DNA of 64,000 nt from assembly GCF_964204865.1 (NCBI RefSeq), contig NC_135259.1, positions 11,914,974 to 11,978,973 on the forward strand, written 5' to 3'. The notes under the pieces are model-generated. The model was not told where the DNA came from and did not search any database. It worked only from the letters and a program-made list of their open reading frames with translations. Position 1 is the stretch's first letter. Each line of letters starts with the position of its first letter. The DNA is from Styela clava. Taxonomy: Eukaryota > Chordata > Ascidiacea > Stolidobranchia > Styelidae. Positions 1-13,100 of the stretch are shown one piece after another. Both the position numbers and the translations under genes were made by a program.

Positions 1-240
1 TTGAGTTGTCTCGCTGGCGATAGGGTTGCAAGATCTTTTAGAAATTTGAAATAAAAAATTCATCAAGTATTAATTAAATGTTAAATAGAGGTATATCCGG
101 GCGATGTAGATGTTAACTACTGGACACTAGGCATATTTGTAACTATTAATTTGTTGTTTTGACTGTCGCTTTCTAGTTTTACGGTATGCGTCACGGCCAT
201 TTGTCAAAAACATTCACAAGAAACATGGAATAGATTAGAC

Positions 241-557
241 CAGTGGTTCTCAAACTTATTAAGCAGCGCCCCTTTATAGAATTTGTCAAGTCGCGCGCCC
301 TACCTCAAAAATAACTAGCTAACAATAAGCTACAAATAACAGAAAGTAAAGCGGAAGTGAGTTTTCTTCAAAAAACACGTTAAAAATACGTGGATTGAAC
401 GAAAAAAATGAACTAAAGGAAAAGTTTTGAAATTTAAATATCCAAAATAAGGCGGACAAGATCCAAATCTAACAAATATTTTTATTAGCTTCACCCCCCA
501 TCAAAAAATTGTCTACGCCCCCCTTTTGGTACGCGCCCCACCGTTTGAAAACCACTG
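241..557. mobile_element. Non-autonomous hAT element, 317 bp
   Basis: The ends are inverted: CAGTGGTTCTCAAAC on the left and GTTTGAAAACCACTG on the right, both followed inward by GCGCCCC-type sequence. The flanks GATTAGAC (233-240) and GACTGGAC (558-565) match at 6 of 8 bases, an aged 8-bp target duplication typical of hAT. There is no transposase reading frame inside. Confidence 0.8.
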
Positions 558-911
558 GACTGGACTACATTTATCTGCCAGCAATAGTTTATGCCATCTC
601 TTAAAATACTTTCGCATAATTGTGCTTTCGTCTGTGTGTTCTAACCCGCTGGACAACTCTAAAAAACATCTGAAATTTTGCATTGGGGAAGTAATGAAAA
701 AAATTTTGGGGGTTCAATAATCGTGAAAACAGCCATTAGGTGGCCAATGGAATGTGCGACCTATTAAGAATCCTACCGCTTCAGCTCGGGTAACGTTTCT
801 CTCACGGAGAAAAGTTCAATAATTTCTTTTTCGTCATAAGAACAAAATCTTTCACCACGGAATGCTTTTTGCAAGTAGATCGGTACGTATTTTATCAAAG
901 TAACGCCTTAC

Positions 912-1923
912 CTTCACTTGAGATGGATAGCAATAGTCTTGAATACGCTTCGTAACAGTTTTGGTTCTGGTAAAGGTTTTCATAAATTGCCTCGCTTCTT
1001 CCAATGTTTGTACAAGGTCAATTAAAGCTTCCTTGTAAACAACTTCACGCTCTTTCTAAAATTAAACATGAATATTATAGTTCTGGGATTACTTTTTGTT
1101 AGTAAATTTTATTGACAAATAAACCAGTGGCGTAGCATCCACCCCCGCGGTCGCGGGAGGGCTCACAGCGCAAAGGGACCCAAGCGGTTAGAATTTAGAA
1201 ATTTAAGCCGCAAACGAAAAGCTACAGTGCGAAACAAGTAATGCACATCTCATAACGTTGATGTAAGTTCTGCTCAATTTGTTTTGTTACGTAACAATGC
1301 CAAAGAGTCGTCGATTTTCGGTGTCTTGTGGTTTGATCGCACCGGCAAAATTACGAAGGCTGTCAGAATGATGTCGAAAGCAAAACCTCTCAGTGGCGCA
1401 CAGGAACGCAGAAGAGGAAGAACGTATGAAAAAAATTAAGTAACCAAGATAAACGGCAAATGTTAGGTTACCATTGCCTTTTTATAGCGACATGTTATGC
1501 TTTTTGACAAAAAAAAACACGTTGTTTTAGCTTATGTCCGAGCGTTTTTAGGGTCATTTCCACGAAATATTTTTGCGGGGGGGGGGGGGCACGAGAGTCT
1601 TGCTACGCCACTGAAATAAACAAAATGTTTTTTTGAAAATGTTGGTTCGTGGAGTTTTTATCATTTTTCATATTTTTACAAGATATTTCGTTCAGAGAAA
1701 AACTTTTAATTTGAATGCTCTGCATGCCGAGAAATGAAATATATATATAATATATATAAACATAGATACTTACATCTTTGAAAAGTTCCTTTAGCGGGGC
1801 AACCAAATATCGTACGCGATCACTGAGTCTTTTACATCTTTGCTTGTTAGCCTTTACTTCCTCAACTGTTTGATGCACTTTCTTAGAAACTCTGTATACA
1901 CACTCAATTATTTCTAGCACCAT
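912..1923 (-). CDS. MLKL-like N-terminal four-helix bundle protein, 5' part (partial)
   Basis: Two minus-strand exons are visible, 1923-1774 (50 codons from ATG at 1923) and 1055-912 (48 codons). Both have GT-AG borders and phase 0, and the gene leaves the window to the left. Exon 1 has the motif CKRLSDRVRYLVAPLKEL, which follows the pattern of the MLKL amino-terminal bundle (Cys, basic pair, Leu, then RV..L..PL..L). Exon 2 reads as a long amphipathic helix with LVQTLEEARQFMKTF. In MLKL this bundle permeabilises membranes during necroptosis after RIPK3 acts on the kinase-like domain. That domain, if present, would lie beyond base 1. The same fold also occurs in plant and fungal HeLo-type proteins, so the family is likely but the exact orthology is not shown. 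Reading past the 912 donor gives only about 16 more codons before a stop. A hAT element sits in the intron. Confidence 0.6.
1125..1613. mobile_element. Non-autonomous hAT-like element, 489 bp
   Basis: The inverted ends are CAGTGGCGTAGCA and TGCTACGCCACTG. A perfect 8-bp target duplication AAATAAAC flanks it (1117-1124 and 1614-1621). It contains a G run of about 14 near the right end and lies in the first visible intron of the MLKL-like gene. The intact duplication suggests a fairly recent insertion. Confidence 0.85.
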
Positions 1924-2595
1924 GACAGTTGAAACATTCAAGAAAAGTTGACAGTAATTCTTGTGGTTCCTTTTAGGCTAGCTAACAAAGTATATATTGT
2001 CGTTTTCTACAATTAAGAGAGTCATCGTTATGTTGAGTTGCAATCAGACAATATTGGAAACATGGTGGGACGCAATTTTATGAAAAGACGAATTACATGA
2101 AATATGATTAATTTTATTACCCATGACTCTTCCTAAACGAAAATATTATCCATTTAAATTCACCCAAATCTAATGGGACGTATATCAGCTAATTAAGCTT
2201 TTCAAAAAAGGTGCACAAGTCTATTATGGACTACTACTAAGGCTGACTAATGGCTACATTCCACTCATTATTATTAACCTGGACACTGAAACGGTAAATT
2301 AAAACCCTACAAACCCATTTTTTGGCATCTCGACGGTTCCACTCCCGAATTACCATTCACAGTGCGACAGAAATAGGAGTCATCCTGTCAACGAACTTAA
2401 CTGCCTTTGAACTAAATCATGCCCAGTCGTTCAAGTTGGCGATGATGGTATCTCTGTACAATGTAATCAAATTATTTTCGCACAGCAGTGCTAAAAGCTT
2501 TTGAGCAATCACACAATTGTGAATGCTAATGGCTTTACGACAACATAATTATTTCCAGGTCCTCGAGTACCTGCAGGGTGCAACCCTTTTTCATA

Positions 2596-2710
2596 AGTTC
2601 GCAATACGATTAAGCCGTATTATCGGCTTTCCTTTCCTCAAGATAAATCCCATCTTATGGGGGATTTAGAAGTTCAAGAAAATCGTGGTCGTCTGTGGAA
2701 GAGCAACAAA
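2596..2710 (+). repeat. SINE tail fragment
   Basis: The stretch GATTAAGCCGTATTATCGGC followed by CTCAAGATAAATCC and GGTCGTCTGTGG matches, with drift, the 3' half of the SINE-like repeat at 15839-16107. The tRNA-like head is missing. Confidence 0.55.
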
Positions 2711-2994
2711 ATAACGAACAAACATGTTGTATAAAAACCGAGGTTAATTGCCGATGGTTATCAAGAGTTTGGTTGTCAACAAAAAATCTACTTGTTCAAC
2801 TATATATGTAAGTTTTCTTGAATATATCTGACCGTTGATAGCGGCGTCTTACCGCACTTTGGTTACGGATACCCCTTTAAAAGAAAAATCCATTCTTGTT
2901 ATTCGTACTATTTGCTTTTGAAATGCCACAATTGTGTGAAAAACAAAAGACCACCTCAAGTCAACACTTAGCCCACAAGCCTTTTTATAATTCA

Positions 2995-3000
2995 TTTATT
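2995..3000 (-). terminator. GRWD1 polyadenylation signal
   Basis: TTTATT on the plus strand is AATAAA on the coding strand, about 30 bases after the GRWD1 stop codon. The position and hexamer are canonical. Confidence 0.6.
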
Positions 3001-3028
3001 AAAAAAAATTTAAATTCAAAAATAAGTT

Positions 3029-6000
3029 TCATACACTAATAGTTTTAAAAACATTAAATCCCGAAAGTGCAGTACTTATTATGAGACCCGGAATCTGCGG
3101 GTGCCAATGGATTTCCTTTATTTCAGTTTGTCCTTGATGAATAAAGAGTAATTGTGGTGGAATGTCTTTTAATTTCTCATTGTTATTATTATTTTGCTCC
3201 GAATCATTGTTCTCGCATTCCATTGCGACTTGATTATCAGGTTCAACAGCAAGATCCCATTGTGTGACTTGATTATCAGCACCAGCAGCCGCAAATATAC
3301 TACTCTCATTTGGATGCCATTCCACGGACGTTATAGCTGCAGTGTGATGCTTAAATGTGGCAACAGGGTCTCCTTTCTGTAACACAAAATTATTATAATA
3401 TAAACAAAGGATGAAAAAAATGAAAATTATTTCCTGAAGCCGAAGGCTTCACCAATGTAGCAGTCCCCCAACACCTTTTTGCCAAAAATGCTTCAAACAA
3501 GCTGATACCTATGACTTGACAAGCATTTCTGTTGACATCTCTGTCAAGTGGACCAGGGCGTGGATTTCAGCAAAACCTATTTGATTTCAGGTGAGGTATT
3601 GTGGTCTTACTTTTAAGTGAATAGAATAATCTTTCTGCTTCTATATGCCATAATAATGACAACGAAACAGTCAATATCATTGAACTTGAAAGACCTAATT
3701 CTTTTTTAGAAATCCTCACCAAAGAGAAAACCATTGCATGGGAGTATAAGATGGTGAATCATGCGTTCAATAAGAGCACAAATGAGTGATAGCCATGAGT
3801 TTGCTCTTAACCATCTTGAAGCTGCTTCCATCCCTCAATATTCAAAAAAGCAAAAGTTTGAATAATGTATGTATCTCTATGTACATCACATCTGTGTACT
3901 AAAATTAGTATCACTTTCGACTATTTTTAAGAAATATTTCATAATAGGATTTTTGTGCATTCTTTTCTGTAGACACTTGTATTAAGTGGATTTAACACTC
4001 TTGTGTTAAACTATCATTTTTGACAAACCTGAAATTGGCGAAGATCCCAGACTTTTAACATAGCGTCATCACCTCCACTGACAATAAAAGGTTCTTTTTT
4101 ATTCCAACTGATTACATTTATATCTTTTTCATGTGCCTGTGAAAGGAGTATTCATCATAAAAGCACCCAGAACAAATAAAAAAGGGAAAAGATTCAAGTT
4201 ACAATGCCACCATTAAAATAGATTTATTGCCCTCACAAAGAAGGTAGTGATCTCTGATCTGATCAGAAGGAATCGCAATACAAAACTCAAAAAGTGCACG
4301 AACACCCTGAAGACGGGATGGATTAATTGACCTAATTATTGATGGTCAACCACTCCGAGTGCAAGGCCATTCCATACCATAAGGGGGTTGATCTTACCAA
4401 ACTCAGGCCATAAGTATGGCCTTCTCTGTGAAGCAAGCTCTCTTGAGCATTTGACAACAGGCAGATTTTTGGGGAAATTACATAAATCGCTATATACAGT
4501 ACATCACAGGAAACACTCACATTTTACAACAACCTTACCCTAGTCAACATTTCATACCACTTCAGTATGTTCACGCTTACTACCTAAAAACATACACACA
4601 TTAAAAATATTTTGTAAAATCGCAAAACATGAAAAGACGCTTACTGTTCTTGTTAGCATGCAGGCAGAGGATGGGGATGCTCTTGTATCCCATATTCTTA
4701 TCGTCTTATCTACAGAACACGATGCAAACACCTGGAATATGAAATTAGAAATAGTGCAAATTATTAAAAATAATTAGGATAAACTAGCGGTTAGCAAACT
4801 GTGGCCCGTGGACCAGATGTGGCCTGCAACCAAATGTTTTTGGCCCTAGAACGACTCTTTTAATTGATAAACACAAAAGTTGCCCACAAGTTTATATATA
4901 CGGTATCAGCAGCGAAAGGCTATATAAAATATTGTCTCACACTTCGCTCGTTTGGAGACCATTGAACGTCTTCAACAGAATCTGTATGTGCAGAGAAAGG
5001 TCGTTGATCCACATGCCAAGTTCCAGACTCTTGTGGTGTCCAGAGATGAATATGGTGTCGGCAATCTCCAGTGAGAAGTGTTCCTGCAGCTGAAATAGGA
5101 TTGGACAACATATTATTAATAAGCTGGGACAAGAATTAGATGACCATTTGAGTTTATCACAATGGCTACATGGATAGTGCAACAAGAAGATAATAAAGGC
5201 AATGGTTATTCCAGTTATCAACCTCGGGTACATATGCATTGTCCTGAAAATGTGTCTCCCACGGTATTAGCTGCTGGCTATTATGTTATCAAAGATTAAA
5301 TCAATATTTATAGCATCAATTTCAAGCCTTCATACATAGAACATAAAAGATTGTCTAACATGCGGCCAATATGGAATGTGGCGTAGTTGTATGCATGATG
5401 GTCTAGTGCAGTTTTTCCCAACTGGGAAGGATTCTTCTTCAGAGAGTACAATTATTAGTACATTATACTTATTCATGAACATATAACTACTTAAACTAAA
5501 CAAAACGGGAGTGCGACTTGCTAATAACACCAGCGAAGGATCTAATATGGGTGAAACGCCTCAATACTTAATTCTAATATCTGGAAAATTAGAAGGTAGA
5601 ATTCAAATGAATACATTTTTTTAAATTAGTTTCCTGTTATCAAAATTCACCTCTACCAGAGTGAGTGAAAATAAACCAAATACAGTAAAGCAAACCTAGT
5701 TTATTCACCTGTAGGTGACCAGTCCATTGCAAATCCTTCTGCTAAGTGACCACCAAAAGAATACAAGGGAACAGATTTTTTCTGATCAACTCTCAAAAAC
5801 TGTTGCATCATTCCAGCATTATCAACAGCAGCCAATTGTTTACTTAGATCCCATATGTGAACAGAATTTCTCTCAGACCATGTTGCAGCCAAATTTGTGG
5901 CACCAAACTTCGTATTCTAATGAAAGAAATTAGAGATTTTACAAAGTTATTGGAATAAAATCAGGATCATATTGATGTTAAATTCCAAAATATTTTATGC

Positions 6001-7757
6001 CAAGCAAATATTTCAAACAAAAATAATTAGATTATATATTTTTATAATGAATTGACAGATTTTTTTTATAGTAATCCACCTATATGCAGCATCAATGATT
6101 TGTATCCATCTCACATAAAAAATTTTCATGCCCTATTATTATTTTGTATTAATCATTACTCAAGACGAGGTAAAAAATATTTCCCAAATAACAAAATAAG
6201 AATAGTTAATGAAATAATAACCTTTGTGAAAAGTAAATTTATTGCTATAAACAAAATTTATTTAAAGAACTTGCTATCTCGTTTTGGGAAACTTAATAAA
6301 AATAGGTCAGTTATTAATTATTTATTAGAACATCCGTCAAATCAAAAACAATCTGTAAAATCATGTTCATTTTTTTTTTGATATTTCTCTCTACTGACCC
6401 TGATTCTATTAACTCCTCCATGGTGTAAAACCATAGCAGTTTCAAGTTCTGGTTTACTGTCAAGATCTTCATCTTCGTCATCTGATGAATCAGAATCTTC
6501 TTCATCCTAATGGCAATAAAGAAGCAATTTAGTATTTACAAACAGATTAATGTCACCTAGCATAGTGGAGATTCAGTTATGACTGATGTATATTTCTGTT
6601 AATAATTCCTTGTTCTTGATAAAAATTGAGTTTCCAAAAATTTCAAAACTAAGTTCAATAATATTATACAAAAAGGTATACTGTAGTATGCGTACCAGGC
6701 TAGGGCTAGGCCATAATTTTATTCTGATTTTCCTCATTTCAGTTCTATTACGAGTTCAGAGACTGTCTGTGCTAGCCAATTGAATATACCCCCAGCCCAT
6801 ATTATGGTAGGTTTCAGTCCCTTTACACAACTTGATGTAAAGTAGGCGAACAAAATCAGTTACTTACTCTAAGGAAATTATGAGTGCAAAAGTGCTTCGC
6901 ATTTGAAAATAAAAGTGCGAAAGTGCTTTGGCCGATTTTAACAAGTTAGGTGCCCTAGCTTTTGTTTTAACTCTACTTCTGGAGCAAGCAAAAATGTATC
7001 ATTGAAAACAATGTACATAACTTCCTATACAGACATGGGCATGATGCTTAGGATAAATTCAATAACTATACCATATCATGGAAAAAGATGAGAGTATTGA
7101 TATGGCAAGCCACGCACGCACTTGATGACAACACAAAATGAGACACTGGAAAAGTAGATAATTTAACATGACTTGTAACAGATGTCACATTATTTAAATA
7201 GGCTACATAGCTGTTGTCATCCCACTGGTGATGCTTTCAAATTGGTTTTACTTTTTGATACAAGATTTTTACAATCCCCTTATGCTGAAGAAGCTTTGTA
7301 CAAGTAACCGCTGATAGAAGAGAAGCCACCACATTTTGAAATAACAGAATCTTTACGGTTAGGTACAGCCTGCAATTGGGTCAGGTGTTGCGCATGGGAT
7401 TTGAATATTAGTTGTAGCCCGCAATTCTATGATAGTAAACAGGGGTGTAGCGATGAATTTTTAAGAAGGGGGTTAGGAAATTTCTAATTGCCAACCGTAA
7501 CAGATAGCGGGTTTTCAAAAGTCTCGAAGGTCGGAAAAGGGTTTAAGGATACAAAAAATTTGATATATGATACAAAAAAATGCTTTTTTCACATTTCAAA
7601 AAGAAGGGTCTGACCCTCGGCCTCAACCACCATGGCTATGCTTCTGGTAGTCGAGTCCAATGACTAATCTCTAAGCCAACACTTCAAATGAGTATTTAGT
7701 TTAGTTAGAGCATAGAATAGCTTTTGTTGAATGGTGGGTGATATATATAATGTGGTC

Positions 7758-7795
<38 letters not shown>

Positions 7796-9087
7796 CCTGT
7801 CTTTCTTTTGTTCGGTGCATATTGCTCATTTTCATTACGATCACATGATTAGGTCTTTGGGTGCTTTGTGTTCCGCAAACAACATAACTTGTGATTGGAA
7901 AGCCATTCCTATTGTCCCCAAGTTCATCTTGTATTATGTCGAAGCTTAGACATGGAGAGCCTTAAAATTAAGGAAACGTACGGGTAACAAAATAACATCG
8001 AAATCAAATACAGAAATATGAATTTGGCTTTATTATCAAATTAAAATAGATAACGAACAAATGGCCTTCACTTCCGCGTCCAGCACATATTGTAAAATTA
8101 GAAAATTCAGAAATTGGAGCCGAAGAAAAAAATAAACACAGGAAAAAAAGTTCCAGTTTACAAGATTTCAAATGTTGAATAGATTAATTAACTAATGAGT
8201 GATTTAGCATTATTTAAGCTTTAGGTACACAAAATAACAAACATAAAGCACTAGAAGAAACTGCAGAACCTACATAATTCCCGAATAAAGCAATTTCAGA
8301 ATTTTGCAAATTGAAAAAAGTACCAATAGTAACCTAATTCTGTAATTACTGAATTATGGACAACTCCAGATACCCCATATAGCAGTATAGCCTATACAAA
8401 AGCTTTCGTACCGTCGTAGTGTAGTTCACAAACAAATCTGGGGTCTAGTATAGTTTAGTACCACAAGTACTTCTGGTGGGCGTAGCATAATGAATTTTTG
8501 CATATGCTATTCCTAACCCCCACCTGACTATGCCATCCAAAAATTACGTCACTACAACATCACCAACACGTCATAGTGATTGCCAAAGTATAATTATGAT
8601 CGCCCGAAATGACATCTGCGCCGCCGATAACGAACTTGCTAAAGTCGGCGATCTCTCTCGTATAGTGATCGTTCTGGCGAGAAAATGAGAGAATTGCTTG
8701 CTCGATTTCGGGTGATCGTCTGCGCGTTTTGGACGACCATCCGCATACTTCGGTAAGCCCTATTACGCCACTGTGATGTCGAAATGACGTAAATTTTCGG
8801 GGAGATAGTCAGGTGGCGGTTAGGATTGACATATGCAAAAATTGTTGAGCCAGGTCAACCAGAAGTACATGTGGTACTAAACTATACCGGTACCAGACCC
8901 CAAATCTGCACTTGGTCTAAGGATAAATATCGTACATGAGCTTCTTACCAGTCTGTGCTTCGTGGTATACAACATATGAAGTCTCGTCATGAACAAGTTG
9001 TTCGTCCTCATTTATGCTCTCTCCCGGCAAATAAACATCACTAACTTCGTTTTCGTCTATGTGTGTGTCTCCGTCCTCGCCTTCCAT
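3029..9087 (-). CDS. GRWD1: GRWD1, glutamate-rich WD-repeat ribosome-assembly chaperone
   Basis: Eight exons splice in phase into a 436-aa protein: 9087-8949, 7960-7797, 6506-6399, 5916-5709, 5089-4941, 4731-4645, 4136-4029 and 3376-3029. Human GRWD1 is about 446 aa. The amino-terminal motif VYLPG and the block [15 protein letters not shown] are family hallmarks. A Glu/Asp-rich linker ([14 protein letters not shown]) follows, then WD repeats with [57 protein letters not shown], and the carboxyl end [15 protein letters not shown]. Yeast Rrb1 and human GRWD1 chaperone ribosomal protein uL3 in 60S assembly and act in the nucleus and nucleolus. The start ATG at 9087 agrees with the family length and lies 12 bases after an AG acceptor. 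Introns carry several repeat insertions. Identification is secure. Confidence 0.95.
6686..6868 (+). repeat. Dispersed repeat, copy 1 (pair with 60136-60313)
   Basis: The block begins TATGCGTACCAGGCTAGGGC and ends GGCGAACAAAATCAGTTACT. A clearly related copy in the same orientation lies at 60136-60313, with shared anchors ATTCCAGTT/ATTCTGATT, GTGCTAGCCAA and TTTACACAACTTGATGTAAA. It sits in the third GRWD1 intron. No open frame is preserved between the copies. Confidence 0.7.
7440..7646. mobile_element. Possible short TIR element in GRWD1 intron
   Basis: The left end CAGGGGTGTAGC and the right end GCTATGCTTCTG are weakly inverted, with pyrimidine-rich and GGG-rich subterminal parts (AAGAAGGGGGTT, then AAGAAGGGTCTGACCC). 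The flanking 8 bases match only 5 of 8, so class assignment to hAT is tentative. Confidence 0.4.
7761..7790. repeat. (TA)n microsatellite at the exon 2 donor of GRWD1
   Basis: Thirty bases of pure TA repeat begin six bases inside the intron, 3' of the GRWD1 exon 2 donor (CAG|GTATAA on the coding strand). Confidence 0.9.
8436..8905. mobile_element. Palindromic TIR element, family A copy 1
   Basis: Long inverted ends: the left end runs GGGGTCTAGTATAGTTTAGT then ACTTCTGGTGGGCGTAGC; the right end is its inverse, ending TACCAGACCCC. Inside is a second inverted pair with ACGTCA and TGACGT blocks. A diverged sister copy lies at 14499-14975. It has no coding capacity and sits in the first GRWD1 intron. 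Confidence 0.75.
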
Positions 9088-9101
9088 ACCCAAAGAGCTC
9101 T
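9088..9101 (-). promoter_or_regulatory. Candidate splice acceptor just 5' of GRWD1 ATG
   Basis: On the coding strand TATTTCTATCATAG ends 12 bases before the ATG. It could be the acceptor of a 5' UTR intron or a spliced-leader trans-splice site. Three other genes here show the same layout. Confidence 0.45.
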
Positions 9102-10136
9102 ATGATAGAAATACACAGTGGCGAAAAATAATAGCAGAACTACGGCACCGCACGCAAATCTCTAAACACGTGCAGCTCAGTAGGCTAGTTGTTTGTGAAA
9201 TGCCTTTTCACCAAATAATTTACCTTGCCTCAGTTCAAAGGTCATGTCTCGGCGGCTACCGTATCTCATAACTTTCCACCACAGAGATACAGTATATAGA
9301 TTTATATATTTCCAGTTCAGTGCTTCTCACGCAGAATTTATTGCTAAAATTTGGTCATGATATTTATCTACCTGCTTTTCAATAATAATATTTTGATAAA
9401 TTACATCTGCATACATACAAGCTATTGCCGAACTCAACTTCTTGAGAAAACTCTTCTTCTACTGTCTACGTGAATTAGCCGAAGACAAACAATCTTCGCG
9501 TTTCCATATTCATGCAAACAAGCTAATCAACCCTGCCAATGCTGTCATATAACGCCGATATTCCCTAGTAGTATGTCAGAACCGTGAATTTTAAAACACA
9601 ACAGTACATACAGTAACAAGTTTATTTCCAAAAAATGGCGATTGATTGAGATATCCATAAACATGATTGTAAATTCCATAACGAACACATCGCAATAGTA
9701 TTTTTTGCAAGCAAGAAGAACATGCTTATTAGTAGTCATAACGGAGTCCCCCAAAGTGTTTATTATTAAAATGAATTCGTGTCTCAACTAATGTTAATCA
9801 CCATGATTTACACACATAAGAAAAATATATATGTATATACATTAAAAAACTCGGAACTTTCGCAGCATCAACATGATTCATTAATAATTGATTGTCATTT
9901 TCAATTGACGGTTACTCGATTTTGAAATCTAAAATCTAATTGAATCTAAAAATGTCGAGTATATACTTCACATGTAGTTAATGGGTGACAAAAATTGATA
10001 CATTGAAGATATGTTCAGTTATTTCATTTAAAAATAAAAATTTAACACTTAGGAAAAATATTCAAAATCCGTATGGCACACATAAAAAAAAAATTGAACA
10101 TTTAATATAAAAGGCTACATTGGACTACTTTGTTAA
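9088..10136. other. Interval between TARBP2-like stop and GRWD1 start
   Basis: No coding exon is visible. The sequence is AT-rich without a recognisable repeat. Both neighbours are on the minus strand, so it should contain the GRWD1 promoter and the 3' end downstream region is on the other side of the TARBP2-like stop. Confidence 0.5.
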
Positions 10137-13100
10137 CTACTTCTCTCCTGCTTCTTTTTTTACACCTTCCCGATTTGTTGACATTCTTTGAAAAAATATC
10201 TTCAACATGCGAATGGCATTTTTCGCTGCAACTCCATGTGCTTCATCAAAGCTCGTGCCTACACCAGAAACAGAAAACGCTGGCTGAGTTGTGAGTAAAG
10301 CCATACATTGGAACGTTCCATTTGATGTATACTCCTCTGAAATAAAAGAAAAATAGTATAACCCTGAGTGAAATGCTCTGGTGTATACTCCTGCGTATAA
10401 TTTGCATATGTTATACATTTGTAATACTCGTACATTTGTAAAACTTTTATAACATTTGATCAACAAGTTCACTTTATGGCACACCATTTAATGTTTTTTT
10501 TTAACACATTGGAATAAGAATTAAAACGTGGAGTAGTCAGGTTAAACTTCAGTACACACATCTAGAGCACTGATTAATTTGCCACACCATAAAAATAGAC
10601 AACAAATTTGTGATAACTTACGTATGTCATAATATTCAACAGAAAAGTTGGAGTGTTCAGCAATCTGTTGAAGATATTGACAAACATTGATTTCCAGAGA
10701 ATCATCAAGATGCATCGGTTGAATTTTATCTCCATTAGTATTGTAGAGGATATCAAATGAAACAGGCTTTCCTTTCTGAAACGAATGGGTTGAATTGATT
10801 AATCCAGAACACGGCAACGAAATTGTACCCATATCGTCGGATTGCTCGAGCTGGATAAAATTTTGCCTAATATCTCACAATATAGAAAAATGAGTAATAC
10901 TGCGAAATTATATGGCAAACAACAGCTTCTAGTCAGATTCCCAGTACATGTCATAATAGCAATGGATCATAGTTGAGTTGATCATTCAGAATATATAGAC
11001 TTGGATGACAAAAAATATCAGTTAAGATCACAGCAATTCTATCATACATAATCATCCCTCCAGGCTCAAATCATCATTGAGGATTTGAACCTACAAAAAC
11101 TAAACAAAGTAGAACTAGTTAATGCCAGACAAGTTGAATACTCAATGATTACCCAAAATCGGACATATGTAGATAACGGTCTTATTAAATGAAGCAAGTT
11201 ATGCCTGTAAAAATATTATTGTTGCATCATAATGATAATTCCACCACAAATAAAGCACCTACCACTTCGTGATCTGGAGGGGGTTTAGCATCAGCGGGTA
11301 ATGCCATTATCTTGTCATACATTTTTGTCGCTGCTGCCCTTTTTGCATGCTTCTTCGCTGTTCCACTGCCTAAAATACGGAAGACAGTGAAAATCATACA
11401 ACACTTGATATGCTTTTACATTTATCTCGTTCAACATCATGAACCCAAAACATACTACTACGTTTGAAACTATCCATGGTCGGGTCTTCTTTTTAAAATG
11501 ATCATTTTTTTCGAAAAACACATAGTCTGGACAAACATGGTTGATCACTATGAATACTCTTTGTACAAGCCTACTTGTGCAGTCCAGCAATATGCAAATC
11601 AATTTCGACCCAATTTATAAATTCAATTTCCCATTTTTATTTCCTAGTATTCAGTAACTATTAATGTGTTATCTAGCATGCACATGTTATACCCACCATA
11701 TTCTTTGAATGATTCCACTGTACAACACATGATGAATTCTTTTTTGTGAGCAGGACCAGACTCTGCGTACATTGAGTATACTGGAAGCCTCCACCCTCTA
11801 GCCACAACCAATTCCTGAAATATTATTCATATTATGATGCTATTTTGTTTACGTTAAAAAACAACAAATACTAACTATTTATTACACAAATATTATTTAC
11901 CAGTATTTCGTAAACAATTTCAGAGTTACTTTTATACAGTTGTACCAAAGGTGAAGTCACAGGTGCCTTCAAAAACAGAACAGAATAGAAAAAAAGATGC
12001 AAAGAGCAGAGTGAGATACCAAGTAAGGGCAATAATTGATTGTATGCTTAGAGCTTTGTGGGCGGGAGAAAGGAACAAAATGATGTTAGAATTATCATAT
12101 ACCAGGGTTAGAGATTCTCCAAGTCACCCCTTTCGAAGACTAGAGTCACTTCCCCAAAACTCAACAAACCACCCGAGAGACTTGACTTGAGACTCAAGAA
12201 TAATTTGCGAAAATAGAAACAAAAAATTGAGTTATCCATGTTGCTATAAAACCTACTCTTGTGACTCGGCCCAGCTTGAAACTCGAACTTTAAGATTTGC
12301 AAAGACTTGGGTCGAGACCCATAATCTTAAGACCCTTTCTGTGAAATTTACTCTCTTACTTGTAATGTTCCCACAGGGTTAGTACTCTCCTGTGAAGATA
12401 GTTCTTCAATCTTCTGTTCAGGAACTTCTTGTTGATTCTGCGATTCATCTTCTGCTGTAAAAATAAAACAAACCAAAATTCTTCAATCATTCGAGGTACC
12501 TTGATTATGTTACATGACATATACAAGCCTCAGTTATTTTATAAGATTTTCATATCTGTGCTGTGGAAGAGCCATTAAAACAACTCAATCACATGGAACC
12601 ATGGCTTCTAGTCTGGTTACCAGCCCATGTCTGGTATGTACATAATTAATTTGATAATTGTTTCGGATACATGGATTTGATGGTGGTGGAAAGCCCTTAA
12701 CAACCATCCTATGCAAGAGAAGAATCCAACAATCCTCTCACACATAATTGTCTTCCACAGGATTCAAGCCCATACAGGGTAATCAGAAATGGCATGTTAT
12801 TATCGCTTAGTCCGATGCGTCAACAGCTAGGCTTATATAATCTTGAATTTGAACTATAAATCGGCTGTCTTTTTAATATTTCTTAATTTCTACATTCATG
12901 AAATAATAACTCATAACGGATGATTCATAAACGAAACTTTACCTTCATCAGCATCCCCACCATTTTTCAGTGAATTAAGTACAGCTTCCGCAGCTGCATG
13001 TTTAGCTGCTTTCTTACTACCACCCTGTCCAGTCTTCATGATATCACCAACTGTGCATCGATACACAAATTGGGGTTGGTGAGCCCGTCCCTCCATGGCT

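Larger units (their letters stand above)
1924..3028. other. Gene-free interval between MLKL-like start and GRWD1 stop
   Basis: I see no coding exon here. A SINE-tail fragment occupies about 2596-2710. The interval should hold the promoter of the MLKL-like gene at its left end and the GRWD1 3' UTR at its right end. Confidence 0.6.

Noticed and set aside
769-911. Open frame after the second MLKL-like exon (SYDEKEIIELF and following)
   Set aside because: It is out of phase with the exon and begins after a consensus GTAAGG donor; no family match that I can see.
4790-4900. Complete hAT element in GRWD1 intron (GTTAGCAAACTGTGGCCCGTGG)
   Set aside because: Only one end-like sequence is present and no inverted partner was found; at most a solo remnant.
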